Source: Phoebastria nigripes (Eukaryota; Chordata; Aves; Procellariiformes; Diomedeidae). From it: a stretch of DNA of 64,000 nucleotides. Numbering within the stretch: position 1 is the first letter of the stretch; each line of letters starts with the position of its first letter. Positions 47,804 to 61,326 of this stretch are shown piece after piece. Both the position numbers and the translations under genes were made by a program. The stretch lies in the NCBI GenBank assembly GCA_035582835.1, contig JAYKAV010002976.1, positions 81,838 to 145,837 of the forward strand. The letters run 5' to 3'. The notes under the pieces were generated by a model, which saw nothing but the letters and a program-made list of their open reading frames with translations, had not been told where the DNA came from and searched no databases.

Positions 47804-50800
47804 CATGACAGCACATGAAGGAAAATTTTCCTTTGTGATTTCAAGGTATCTGTAGGATTGAAAAATTTGTGGACTAGGTAAAGCAATAGGGCATTTGTTG
47901 CCTCTTTATAGTTTGGTCTTTTTTAGCTGTTGGTTGGTAATATTCATGTATTCATTCCTTTTTTTAGGCTAAAATAAGCATTATTTTAAAAAACAACAAC
48001 ACACAATGACAACTAAAAAGAACCAAGACGTTTGGGAAAGCTGCTATTCAAAGGACAGTGATATAAACCACAGCATGAGATAGCCCAGTTGAGAAACAGA
48101 AAAATGACCAATAATTATGGGGGCAGGAAAGAAAACTAAAAACTGGGAGGAAAAAATAATGCTACAAGGATTAGTCATAGGAAGTACTGAGGTGAAGAGC
48201 TAAAAATGTATTTGCTGTGCTTAGACGCAAAATTTGTGTCTGAAGGTGATATCAAAGCTGTGTTTGCTCTAGATCTCATTTAGCAATCATCAAGCAAACG
48301 GAATATAAAATGAGATCATTTTAAAATGTGACAGAGTTCAGGACACTCCATGGTTTAAAGAAGCTTTCAGTTGGATACAGATGAACAAGTCTAAGCAGAC
48401 AAAAAGTACTCCTACTCCTTTGAGGAACAGCCCCTTCCCCATGTCTTTACCATACCTTTCTATGTAAATATCTTCACGATGTGCTTTAGGAGAGGTTGTG
48501 ATTAAAACAAACCAAGCAGAGTCAAAACAGTTACAATCTTGCCAGAGTACAACACAAGTAAAATAGTGATGAGCATAAGGCTAGTGATTTGTATTTATTA
48601 AATAAGAGCACTGCATGGGAGATACAATGAAAAAAGCAGTAAGAGAAACAGAATATTGTTTCAGAGTATTAAAATATTCAGTTAGAGGTGATGTTTTGAG
48701 ATGTCTGTATTAGAAATATACAGAGGTCAAGCAATGACCTGGTTCTGAATTTTATCTCTGTATCCATAAATATGTACTTCTTTCATGGGAAGCCCTTTTT
48801 GTATGGATCCAGGCAGGGCTTTTGCTAGCTATGAAACATATACTAGAGCAGTTTCTATTATTATTCATCTAGGGTGTAAAGTAGCTGTTTGTTCTGTAAG
48901 GAAATAGGAGGCTGATTCAGATGCCAACAGACCAGCCCATGGTGAAATCACACTGCCTTCGATACTCAGAAAGCCATACACCAGCAAGTTAAAGCCCCCA
49001 TATAGTCCAAACCTTCAGTAGCGTAAGGCACTAAGTAGTACAAGCCTACAGAAAGTAAAAATGAAACACTTCATACTTAATGAGATCATGAGAGGTAGGA
49101 AATATGCAGGAAGAGAAGACAAAATGGTCATTCCTTTCTGGTGACCTAATGAACAAGAAGATCCAGAATTCAAATTACAATGAGAAGTTAGCAGCACCCA
49201 GTGATTCGCAAGGCCTGAGTTTCCTCTTTTGCCCTCCCCAGTCAGCACATCTGAACAGCCTCTGTTTGACAGGGGGTAGAAAGGAGGGGAAATATTTTTT
49301 CCTTCAGGAGTGAAGCTCTTTCTCTGCTTGAACCCAGGGAATCCATGTAGGCTTCCCATGAGGTGTCCCCCTAACTATTACAGAGAATCCTTTGGCAATC
49401 TCTGCTCTTCCCAGACACTGACATGAACCGAGTATGTACCCTTTTTTAAAGAACAAGTACCTAAAAAATTTACATTAGAAAAGCTTAGATTGTGGGAAAA
49501 TAAAAATTTTCTCATGGACTACATTTGTTAGCTTTGAAAATAAATTAAGAAAAAGATGCTACAATGCTGTAGCAAGAGCAGAGGCCTGTTGCATCCATAA
49601 AGTAGAAATATATTAAGCAGGATACAATTAATATTTGCTTTTCTTGAATTCAGGCATAGGTATTCTAAATTAACATAAACATACACTGCCATCGTGTATA
49701 AGCATTTTGTAATACAGCTAAGTGTAATACATAACAACAAAAGGGGCAGGGAATATAGAAACACCAACAGTGTGAGAGGAAAAATAGGGAAGAATGGCTT
49801 TACCCACAATGGTTCCATCTTCTCTCGTCGAAGAGCTCCATAGCCTGATCATCTCAACCTCAGTGACTAAGACCAAGGACTGTATCCATCAGCACTAACT
49901 ACGCAGCTCTGTGGTACTACCATTAATTTAGCATAAGCTTGTTAATAAGAATTGACTGCTTTGAAGTGGTGATAGTGATTAATAATGTTTAAGAACTAAC
50001 CACTGGCAGTATGCATTGGTACTAAATGTCAGTCTAGTTTAGTTCTGTTTTGAAGCTTCAAACTGGCCTGATTTATCAGATTCTAAATACTCTCATTGCT
50101 GCAACCTCTCACTCTCTTATTCTCTAACTTGCATATACTTACATTCACTTGCAGCTGAGCAGATAAGAAAAACACTGCTGCAAAATAAACTATGAAAATA
50201 CTGAAGTCGCAGGCTTGGAAACAAATTTTTATCTCACCAAAGTTTACAAGTTTGCATTTCTAGAAATTAGAAGGCAAATACTGACTTTTTTTACCAGCAG
50301 TTCTGTCAAGTCTCAAGCTGTCAGTAAGGGACCTTCACTGAGTTCAGATCTTCTACCTGCAATATTGGCATCAACTGAATCTGTAATAGAGTGCAGCAGT
50401 GCCTCTTCTGCTTTTGGACTCCACGCAACAGCAACAGCCACAGCCACAGCCCAGAGTCACAGTACTGTGCATGCCACTAGGGTCTGTGCCCAGAGGGGCT
50501 TTGCTGGAAAGCACACCCCTTTCCCATCAAACAACCTTATCTCCTTCCTCAGGCGTTTCTCTATCACACACACAGGGCACCTCTATCTCTCTTCACACGT
50601 CCCCCCAAAATGCAGAGTCTAAAGTACTGGATTCACAATATTCAAGCATCTCTGCTGTTATTCCCCACAGGTATTGCCTTATGGCTTGGCATAAAGTAGA
50701 AATTTTATATAACAGTCCATCTTGTTTCAGGAAACTATCAATAACATTGTGGGAACAGATTCTTTTTACCAGGCAGGTCCAAGGAATTTAAAAAGAGGAA

Positions 50801-53372
50801 AAAGATCATTGCTGATATAAGTGTGTTAATTTAATCTCTAAAGGTCAGGTTAAGCCTGCAGGATATAGCATATCTGCTGCCCTACACCAGCTTACTTTGC
50901 TGCTGAACTTCTAATAGAGCATTTACCATGAGGAAAAGGAGAATGTATATGCAACTGTGGCAACATACAGGAGTTTCCTTGGAGAATGAAGTCAGACCTC
51001 AGACTTGTTCTGTGCTACATCACCAGTACACACTTGCTGTAAAACTCTGGTAATAATTAGCAAGTATTGCCCCTCCCCACTGTGACTCTCACCTTTCCGT
51101 TTCGTGAGCATGTTCCCTCAACGTACAGCAGGCATAATCCTTTCTACAGCAATCACTCAATTTGCTACAGTGGTAGCAAAAAAGAGAAAGGGCAAGCTGA
51201 CTTATTACTCCTGTCTTGGGCTACATGGTATGGCTATTTGTGGCTCAGACAGAGTGTTCTGACAAGCATGGCCTCTGGATACCTCCAGCATAGTGAAGGA
51301 AGAACATATGAAGTAGTAAAGAGTTCAAGGACATACGGCTTTAAAAAGTTTGCACTACTGCTTATGCTGTTTCCTGTGCAGCCGGTATTTGATCATGATA
51401 CTGTTTACCCTTCTGTGCAAATGATATTTTAATGACAACGTTATGAATAGTAAGAGTCATTAGAAGCAGAAAGAATAAATGAATAAAATAAATTAATGAA
51501 AAAGCAAAGGCAAGAGAGAATTTCAGTGGAGAAAAAGCAGAGCTTTGCTTACTGATGCTTTTCTCTTCTAGGTGCAGGGAGAGTTGCTACATCACTTGAT
51601 TCATTTTTAAATGGCCCCCAAAAACTGAAGAAAAAAAATGCAGGAAAGCTTTACACTGGAAGTGTAGTGTACTAGTTGAACAGATGATATTTATTTCTTG
51701 CACCTGCTCTTCTCTAAAATGTCTCTTACATGTAATGTACTCAATCAATACTGTTTACAGAATGCTATTGTTTTATTTTTTATAAATCTGCAAAGAAATT
51801 TGAAGCAGAGGAAAAACTGTTAAAGAGAATGCATGTTTCCTGGTTTTAGAGATAGTCCTCCCCATGCAAGGCAGCAGCAATAAAACAAAAAACAAAAAAA
51901 CCTCAAACTCAAACAGGCATAAGGAACTGTGGTTCCAATTAAAATTGTATCAGAGTGGCATTGAGAGAGAGTGAGATAGCACTGAGAGCCCAAGGATATA
52001 GGAGGTCAGCTTATACATAATTAATTTGTTAATCTTCCATGGCATTTCACTGAAATGTGTTATTTTCTCAAATACATCCAGAAGGATGACAAGTTGTCTT
52101 TTCAAGTGGTTTTATGTGCATGTGTTCTGTGTTCCATATTTCAGTAATAAATACAATAGGATTACGATGTTTTAACCACTTTTTAACATCTCTCCTAGCA
52201 TTCTGGGATTTGTTTACTTTGCCATATGCTATTTAGTGGCACATTTATGATCAATCAGAATGTTCAATCACAAGAATTTAAAAATACCAAATGGCATTTT
52301 TTTTCTTCACAAAGAAATCACAGGAAACCATCTCTTCAGAATTAATTCAGTGTGATCCTTTATGTTTGATGTTACAGATATTTTCAGTGTTTGGAGTTTA
52401 ATTCAAAGTTCAGGGGTAAGAATGCAAGCCTTCTGATTCATTTAACAGATCTGCATTTTTTGTTTTACTAATTATAAACTAAAATTTGTTCAAGGTGTGC
52501 CTTAAAATGTACAATTAGATAATTCCTTAGTACAGTGGAGTGTTAAAACTATTTTGTGTATTGAATACTGTAAGGGAATCATCACTTATAGTGAGACAGA
52601 TTTTATGAGGAACACTTCAATAAATGCATGCACTCCTGGACTGCTTTGCTATTTTGTGTGACACCTTGCTGCCTTCTATTTCCCAAAACCTCTCTGAGAA
52701 AATAATAATTATCAAGATGCTTTTTAAAAAAAAAAATCTGAGGAGGAGCTATATTAAAAAGTGGTTTTTTTGAGGTTGCAAATGGTAAAACACGTCTTTA
52801 ACTGAAATGATACTCCAGCTCAGAAGGCTCTTGGTCTGCATGTTGTATCAAAAGAAAAATCTTGCTACAAATACAAGGAGCAAAGCCAGTGCCTCACTGA
52901 ATACTGTGAACAGTATTAATAGAAAGAACTTGATGCTGACCTTGAACACATAAAAATATCCAGTGCTGTATGTCAGTGCTGACTAGTGGGACGATGTTGA
53001 CCTACATTAACATTTGATTATCTTTTGGCACTGTTTTTAAGCTGAGCCAAGGTAACAGTCATTGCTAATTTCTTTATTGTGCCTGTTTAAAGTAGAGCCA
53101 TCCAGGTGAAAATCAGGCAAAGGAAGAAGAAATGAAATAAACAACAAAATGTACTTAAATTTAGATTGAAGAGATATGTTAATTATTCATCATGGAGTAT
53201 TTATTTATGGTAATAGCACATTTTTCTACTTTCAGCTGCTGTGACCTTTTGTTATGCAAAATGTAAAGTTACATAAGGTTCTTATTAAAATCCTTACCAA
53301 GTAGCTATTTTCAATACTCCCTATAGTTAATACTAGAACAGGGAGGTAGTACAAATTATTTCAAAGACATAT

Positions 53373-53394
53373 ACACACACACACACACACACAC
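53373..53394. repeat. (AC)11 microsatellite
   Basis: Eleven AC dinucleotides preceded by AT and followed by TTTCAGG. Confidence 0.93.
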
Positions 53395-56300
53395 TTTCAG
53401 GATCACTTAGTAAATTACCTCCTTCTAAGGCATAACGTTTTGGATTCTGAAGCATCTTTAACTGGTTTAGTAAATTACCAAATTACTTCATACCTAGCAT
53501 GACAATTGCATTACTGCCAGGCTGTCAAGAAAGTGAAGAGCTTCAGCAAGCCAGAAGTCAATGTCCTCAGAAGCATACAGGCATTTAAGCAAAAAGGGGA
53601 GTCTAGGGGGCATAAACTGGCCATAATCATAGTCTGAGCCTAATGATTTCCTCAGCCTTCACTCCAACGTCAACAGCAGAAAACTGTGGTTTGGAGACTT
53701 TTCCTCCTTCCTCACTGAGCTTGCCATCAAATACTCATATCATTCTAGACTCAGAAAACAAAGAGGACACTCAAGGAGCAAACTAAATAATAGTGACTAG
53801 GGAAAGTATATCCACGAGACATAGAATCATAACCTAAAACACCAAAATACTCAACACTCAGCTTCAATAGCCAATTATCAGCTTCCCTGTTCTTTTAGTA
53901 TAGCTTTAGCCCCTTCAGTGTTGAAACCATTTTTGTCCTGCTACATTTAGGTCTGCTTATTTAGGAGATATATGGCTCCAATGCAAGAGAGTGAACTTCA
54001 TCTATAAACGATACTTTATAAGCTTTTTAAAGCCTGCGTACAGAAGAAAAAGGAATAAATGCTTACAGTGAGAAACTAGGTTTTGCAAATGGAAGAGACA
54101 ATTTGAAATTAACCTTATTACATCCACAAATACACGAGGAATTACAATACTAAAGCTTTATAAAGCTTCTGTGATTGATGAAGAAAACCACTACTACATT
54201 TCTATAAACATATAAACATAATTGGAAGGGAATTTTTCTCCATTTTCTTTTTTTATCTAAAATTAATTTCACAAGCAAATGGAATGTATTTAGAATGGAA
54301 ATAGAGGAAATGTAGAACTACCTTTGAGTACCAAAGATTTTCAGTCTTTGTTAATGAAAGGGGAAAGACACGATAATTTAAGCCGATAGCCGTTGAACTT
54401 AAATATAGGCAGACACATTGCTTGGAGCCCTGTGATGAGCTTCCAAATGATATGGTAGAATGCTAGGGTGAAATAGATATCAAAAACAATGCTCGAAGAG
54501 AGAAAAATCAATTCCCCTATAAGGACAGACCTATTACTTAGAAAACTTCCTTTAAAAGCCCTAGAAAGAATAAAACAATAGTTACATTTTGTACAGTGCT
54601 GTATTCTATGTACTGAAATGTTGATTTTTATTATCCAGCAATTTAAGAACTATCTCGAAGCTCATTCTTTGTTTTAGTCTAGTCTTGAAATTTGTAACCA
54701 AGCCGTTCCTCTTCTCTTTTCATGGCTACAAAAATATTTAATTTGTGAGCCGTACTTTATGTTATTGTAAGGCTTTTTCAGTTGGCCTTTCCTACTGATG
54801 ATACCACATGGAAAGTAAATTTCAACAGTCCCCTAATTAGACTTGAACTAGGTTGTGGAAGATTAAACAACTCTAATAAAGCAGTTTTACCTCTTATCAG
54901 ACTGGAGACTATTTCTTCCAAATAGATTTTAGAGAAAATGACCTTGTCTTTACCAGGTATTCCCTTCTCTCAAATTTACCACAGCTGTTGTGCTTGTTCA
55001 GCAATGCCAGCGGAGCTGAACCAGAGATAAAAATGGTAGGCAAGGAAAAGGTAGAAAGATTGACTATCCCAGATAGCTCTCAACTGCTCACACAACTACA
55101 GGAGGACATAAGTTGTAGGAGACTTTTCTCTTCTATGAACAATGAGAAGTCTCTAACATAAATGAAATCTCTCCGATTCTTCTTGAGCATTCCAACTGAT
55201 AACCATTCAAACAGTAGTAATATTAGCTTCTAGAAATAATTTCTTTGGAACCATATGAGAAAGTAAGAGTGGGTAAATGTATCTATTTCAGCACAACTTT
55301 AAATACCGTACTATTCATCCCAAGCTCATTCAACTCCTCCATTCCTCAAAAAAGTTGAAGGATAAGAGTGGAAGAAAGTACATCTTCAAAATACTACGGG
55401 GCCTTCAAATACTGAGTGGTTAAAATGACATCTTTATAATAAAGGCTGGGAAGCAGTGGCAATATAGAACTTCCAAATCTGGGCAAAAGCTGTCAGGAAA
55501 CCATATTCAGAGCTGTCAAAATGAAGGGATGTGCCAAGTATCCACTTACCCTGGGTCTGAACTGGCATATTGTGCCCTATCTGGAGCAGCACACTTTAAG
55601 ATATCTATCTTGGATCCAAAATAAAATGCAAAAATTGTCACTGGCAAAGTTGGATGATGGCACAATCATTAGGAAAACTGTAAATAACGAAGACAGAGGT
55701 TAATCGATATGAAATCATCTGCATCACAAACAAAAGGTCCTACACCTAGAAATCACAGAATAAATGCCAAGTGATGAGAGAAACTACTTATTCTGGAAAG
55801 CAGTGATTTTGAAAAGAATTTCGGCTTCATGATGAATAATCAGCTGTATAAACCATCATGCCCTGTGCCAAATGGACTAACACAGTTTTAGTATCTGCAA
55901 AAACAGAAACTCTCATGTAGGACTAGGCAAGTCTTATTCCTCTACTACAAGCAGCAGGAACATGTAGGTATATCAAGAGAAGTGTATGTGAGAGAAGAGA
56001 GTTGTGGAGATGAGAATTTATCACATGGCTTCTGTCTCTAAAAAGGGCCAGTCCAAAAGTAATCTAATTTTCTTTTCTTTTATAGATGCTAACAGGAGAG
56101 TATGTAGAAAGATCTGTATTCAGAGGTGGTTCTAGTCCAATTTACAGTAAATCGATATTGTAAAGCAAAGTATAGTCTTGCTGTATGTAAAAACCTACCA
56201 TATGTTCTTCAAAAAGGCACACAAGGGAAGGAATAAAATTGCTTCATCAAGCAGAAAGATTCAAAAGCTTAACAACTAGCTAATGGCAATCATTCCTGGA

Positions 56301-56494
56301 TTTTGGAATACAAGGTCAAATGCAAATTTAGCCTTTCATCTTCTCCATGAACTCTACTTTCTATGAATTCCAACCCTCCTTTAGTAAAACACAAAACTTG
56401 AAAGCTCTGGATTAATATCAGTACTACAACACTCCAATTTGCTAGAAAAGCAGGAAATTTATAAATTATAACAGAGCGCCACAGAATGTTGGCA

Positions 56495-56539
56495 CTAGTT
56501 CTCTAGGGAGGCAAAACTAGTTCTTCTAGGGAGGCAAAA
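56495..56539. repeat. 22/23-bp tandem duplication
   Basis: CTAGTTCTCTAGGGAGGC plus AAAA at 56495-56516 is repeated at 56517-56539 with one inserted T. Confidence 0.93.
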
Positions 56540-59500
56540 CAGGGTGCCCTGTTCCTGCTTTCATTAACATCCTCCAGGAGCTCCATTTGCATGCTAGTTG
56601 CCAACTTCAGAGTCAAAGGTATTTGGTTTTCCTCTCCACATCAGATTAGCAATTTTTCTTCACCATCCTACACACAGTGAAGTATGAGTACATCTAGCAG
56701 CTTTTTAATTAATTTACTGTATTTTGAGATACCTACAAGGTTCATTTAGTATCCACATTCTCTTCTTGTAACACACTACAGTTACAATCTTTGATCTTTA
56801 CTACAGTACTGGAGTTGTTATAGGGAGTTGGTTCAGAGCATGCAGCATAAGTATCCTTCAAGTCTTTTTAAACTGGTCCTCAAACCATGCCTACGTCTAC
56901 AATTTTGAGCACTGGAATTGATGCTCCTTTCAAACAAGCTCATTTCTAGTTCTGTAGTCCTATCAAGTACAAAGAAGTAACTGAATACAATAAAAACAGT
57001 GATGTATGATTTTATCCCATCCATCTTCTATTGTTTTATCCATGTTACATCTATGATTTTATTTCTTCCTTTCAAAGTTCAAAAATTATTTTAATAATTC
57101 TAAATTATCATAGGAGAAAAGTAGAAATTTGAAACAATTTGCACCCCAGAAAGTTTTCCCAGTTGAGATGATCAGTAGTCAATATTTAAATTATAGAAGA
57201 GATGTATTGCATATACAAACTAATTAAACGATCAACACAGAATTAAGTTCACAATGAAATCATGAGAAACATAGAAGTAAAAAATCAAAACAAGAGGAAC
57301 AGAACAGCATTTAATAAAAAGAACATTCTTAGTACTTATCCAATGATTTTTCAAGCTCAGAGACAACTGTCCTGCCATGTATATTGTAGTTCAGAAGTCT
57401 GGTATATCAGAGGCCAAATGAGAAGGAAGTCACTGAAGCACGGACGCCACAGTCTGTCGCTGTGACCGGAAACTGCCAGAGACAGAAACTTGGAAATACT
57501 TGGACAAAGCACATGAGGCAGGGAGATACAGCAGGGGCATGGACTGAGAAATGAGGGGATGACCAACAGACTATAGAGTATTGTATATATAGGAATTGCC
57601 TAGGGTGACCTCAGGTATTCCTGAACCCCACAACATTGTTTCTACAGGAAAATAAGCTGCATGGTGGTATGCATCTTGTGGAGATTACTGTAAAGCATAG
57701 AGTGCCCCAGTCTTATATAAGCTGGGAATGGACCTTCTTTTCCCTAACAGCTGAGTTGCTCCAGAGCTAGTACAGAGAATGCTCCTCAAGCAAACAGCCC
57801 TGGCCTCAGGCCTGGCTTTGTAACTATAAAAGCTGCCATTGTAAATGACTCAACAAGGATCCAGAGAGACGGTCAGATGGGAAACCAGGGCAGACAAGGA
57901 ACCTGGAGCTGAAGAAAAACTAGAACTCGGGCACTAGTAAGTGGAAGAAATGTGGTTAGCCAAGACTGAGCCCAGGAATGGCCACAACTTAGGCAGCAGT
58001 CAAGGAAAGAGAATAAATCTAGGGGATGACTGTAATTCTGGAACAATGGATTACACCTGTGGAGAGAGCTCATATGTGAGAATGTGCAAGTCACTTAAAA
58101 CAGACTATCACATGGCTAATAATTGCATACTTTGTATATTCAGGGTATCTAAATGCCCTGTCTTGAGACCTGCAGAAGTGCCGAATTCCCACAGCTGCAA
58201 CTGAATTTAATGGGAGTTATGCTCTAAGCATACTACGTGATCATATAAGAAGTCTGAAAAATAAGACTCTAGACATTCAAATTAGGCATCTACAGTAAAT
58301 GCAAATTTTTTACTTCCTAATTTCTGTATTCTCTCTTTGTATTTCTACAAAAATGAGGTTAACGGTGCTACCCCACTCTGCAAGCACATTGTGGGAATGT
58401 ATGTATTTTTAAAGCACTCATATTTTAGTTATGAACATAATTTAGAAGCTCATAAATAAATTACTAATAAAAAATGCCATGTTTAAGTAGTGTGCATGTA
58501 TGTATTTGGGGGAAAAAGAAATGCCAGAAATACTAGAGAAAATATTACATAGATGCTCAGTGAGTACTGTCCATCTTGCACCTTGAACAAGGAATGTGCT
58601 CTGCAGCTGGGTAAAGGAGAATAATGGGCAGGTATATAATACAATCATATAGTTCAGGTTATGCCACTTTTGTTAAGTTGGTCAGGTAGCAATACTGACT
58701 TCTCCCAACTTCTGAATACTAAATAGTAGCTGTCTTAGTCTTCTTTTAATGTCATTTCTGGGGTGTGTCTGCACAAATCATATTACATAGTGCTTCTTCC
58801 TCATGATAAACACTACCAGTCACTCCAAGAAAGGATCTCTTCACATCCATCTCTGGTACACAGAGATATACCTCTCCAAAGCACTTCTAACCTCCATCAC
58901 TTCCCATGATACATTACAATTTTAAAAAATAATGTATTCAAGGAGACACTGCCCACAGAAATGATGATTCAGAACACTGAATAGCAAGAAACACAAAACT
59001 TTCCTGGAAGAGAAAATCAGGCACACTACTATGCATGACACCATACTTCTGGAGGGACTGGGAATTTTTTTTAATCTATTAAACTGTAGGAATAAAAATC
59101 TAATGAATTATGCATTTCTGAATGGGTCATACAGGCAATGAATCAAATGCCTTGTTGCTTTTCATGTCTTTAATTGTTATGAATTAGTGGGGTTAGATAT
59201 CCAGTTAGAAAGATAGAACCTGTTTTGCATCAATGAACTATCTGCAGAGAAAAAAGTACACAAAGGACTATGTATTTCATTTTACAAGCCACCCTAAACA
59301 AAACAAACAGAAAAAAACAACCCACCACACATGTTTATCACATGAAGATATTATGGCAATTTCCCACAGGAGAAATCTTCTACCACCATCTACCCCTGCA
59401 CACAACTCCATGCAAACATCCCTTATGAAGAAAGTGGTACAAGTCTGCACAAAAGTAGAATTGAGAAGCAAAAAAACACGCAACAGACATATATATATAT

Positions 59501-59700
59501 TGATATGGCATTGGTTCTTCCATGTAAGACTGAATTAGCACAGCTTTAAAGAAGTCTTAAAGACTCTACCACACGGTGCATGAGAAATGTCAAAGAATAC
59601 CAATGACAGAAGTAATTGGAAGCAGGGTAATTTTTGTTAGCAGGTAGAATTTTAGAAATGACTGCATGATCAGTAGTCAGTATCAGGAGTATTAATATAT

Positions 59701-59741
59701 AGTAGTATTAGTATTAGTAGCAGCAGTAGTAGCAGTAGCAC
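59701..59741. repeat. Imperfect (TAG/CAG)n triplet tract
   Basis: AGTAGTATTAGTATTAGTAG then CAGCAGTAGTAGCAGTAGCA, mixed TAG, CAG and TAT triplets. Confidence 0.85.
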
Positions 59742-61308
59742 ACAATGTCAGTCAGATCAGTAGTATTTTCATCATGGGTCAATTTCAACTTGAACTACCA
59801 CATGGCAACTAAGCTAACGAACAGTATTGCACTCAGATTCTGCAACATAATATTTGTAGAGTTAATGATTTTCAGCACTTGCTCACATCTACTTAAATCA
59901 ATGTCCAGGCTGCTATTTGCTTCTTGGCACCCTTCAGTTGACCTCTTAGGCATAATTGTGATCACTCTAATCAACAAACATAAAAAGCACTTTCAACACC
60001 TTAATATGCATTTGCAGACATTAGGCAGAGAGCTTAGCCAGCAAGCACACAGTATGGTCCTCTAAGAACAAAGCCTTAATGTTGAAATACAGAAATGATG
60101 AATCAGTTTTAAATTACAAAAATGAATACTAAATGATAAAAAAACTACCAGAAATAACATGGCTTACTTCATTATTTAAACCCGTTCTCTAATTGCATTC
60201 AGTGTAGCAACCATATATTGGGAACTGAATTTCTTCTGCAAGATCGATTCAAAACAACTGAATATTTGACTGGAGAAGATCAAGACTTTAGTCAGGAATT
60301 ACTTGCATTGCATACCAGATGCATTTTCATAAGAATTAAATAAAAGTTCATGAATCAAAAGTAAAAGAGTACTTGACAGTACTAGAAAAAATAGACATTA
60401 ATTCATATGAGATCTCAGCATTTAATGGTGTATTTGATCAATGGATACTTAGGGAAGGGGGGATAGTTGCACTGCCTAATTTTACATACTTAAATTAGGT
60501 ACACAGTTTAGCAGGCTAGCCTCCAAAGTTCATGTATGTATTTATCCAATACAAAAAGGCTCCCACAGAGGACTATACAAAAAAAAATCACATTAGCATA
60601 GATTGTTATTCCTTATGCTGATTTCCACAAGTTTGCCTTTAATACAGGCCAACTTCTGATTACCCACTATAGAGGCTCGAAATCACCAAATTGTTGCCTA
60701 AAGTCCTGTGCAGGTTCCTCTTTCCATCAGTAGATTTTTTCCTGATCTGTCAGCTGCTGTATAGCTGGTCTGCTTGAAGTCTGACTAGAAACTGATATTG
60801 TCTTCACTGCCTTAGGCATGAACAGAAAGCAGAAAACAGTGCTGTGAGGTCTACTATGTGAGTTACTGTTAGGTAGAAAATGAACAGAATTAGTAACGAT
60901 TGGCCATCAGAGGCATGTATAGCTAAAAATCAACTATAGTGGCAGCTTGAGTATCTTTTATAGCTAAATTGTTCAATGTGCTGCAAGATACTGATGTCTA
61001 AGTTTTGACCAAGGGAACACACTTTGAATATATGTCAGATGATGTGAATACATTTTTCTCTCCCTTGGCAAAAATAAGAATATTGTTATTGTGGGAGGAT
61101 TCTTACAAGCACTCATAAAAAATAAAGTTTTCATTACGGAGAGCAATCAAAGATTTCTTCTCTGTGGTTTCCTTCTTCTGTCTGTCATGAATGTCAAGCA
61201 TTCCAGAGTCATTATGAGAACCAACAGTATCCTGTAGAAAAGGCAGCTAGTGTGTTAATCACACCACCTCCCTCACTCAGTGCCTCTTGATCCTTTCAGA
61301 GATACCTC

Positions 61309-61326
61309 TTTTTTTTTTTTTTTTTT
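61309..61326. repeat. T18 homopolymer
   Basis: Eighteen consecutive T residues followed by AAGGAGAGG. Confidence 0.85.

Noticed and set aside
50215..51432. Three plus-strand frames of 121-135 codons
   Set aside because: Two overlap in different frames, one through a CAGCCA simple repeat; none resembles a known protein.
59795..59977. Minus frame that looked like a domesticated transposase remnant
   Set aside because: The resemblance was only in general composition; stops surround it and no defining motif is present.
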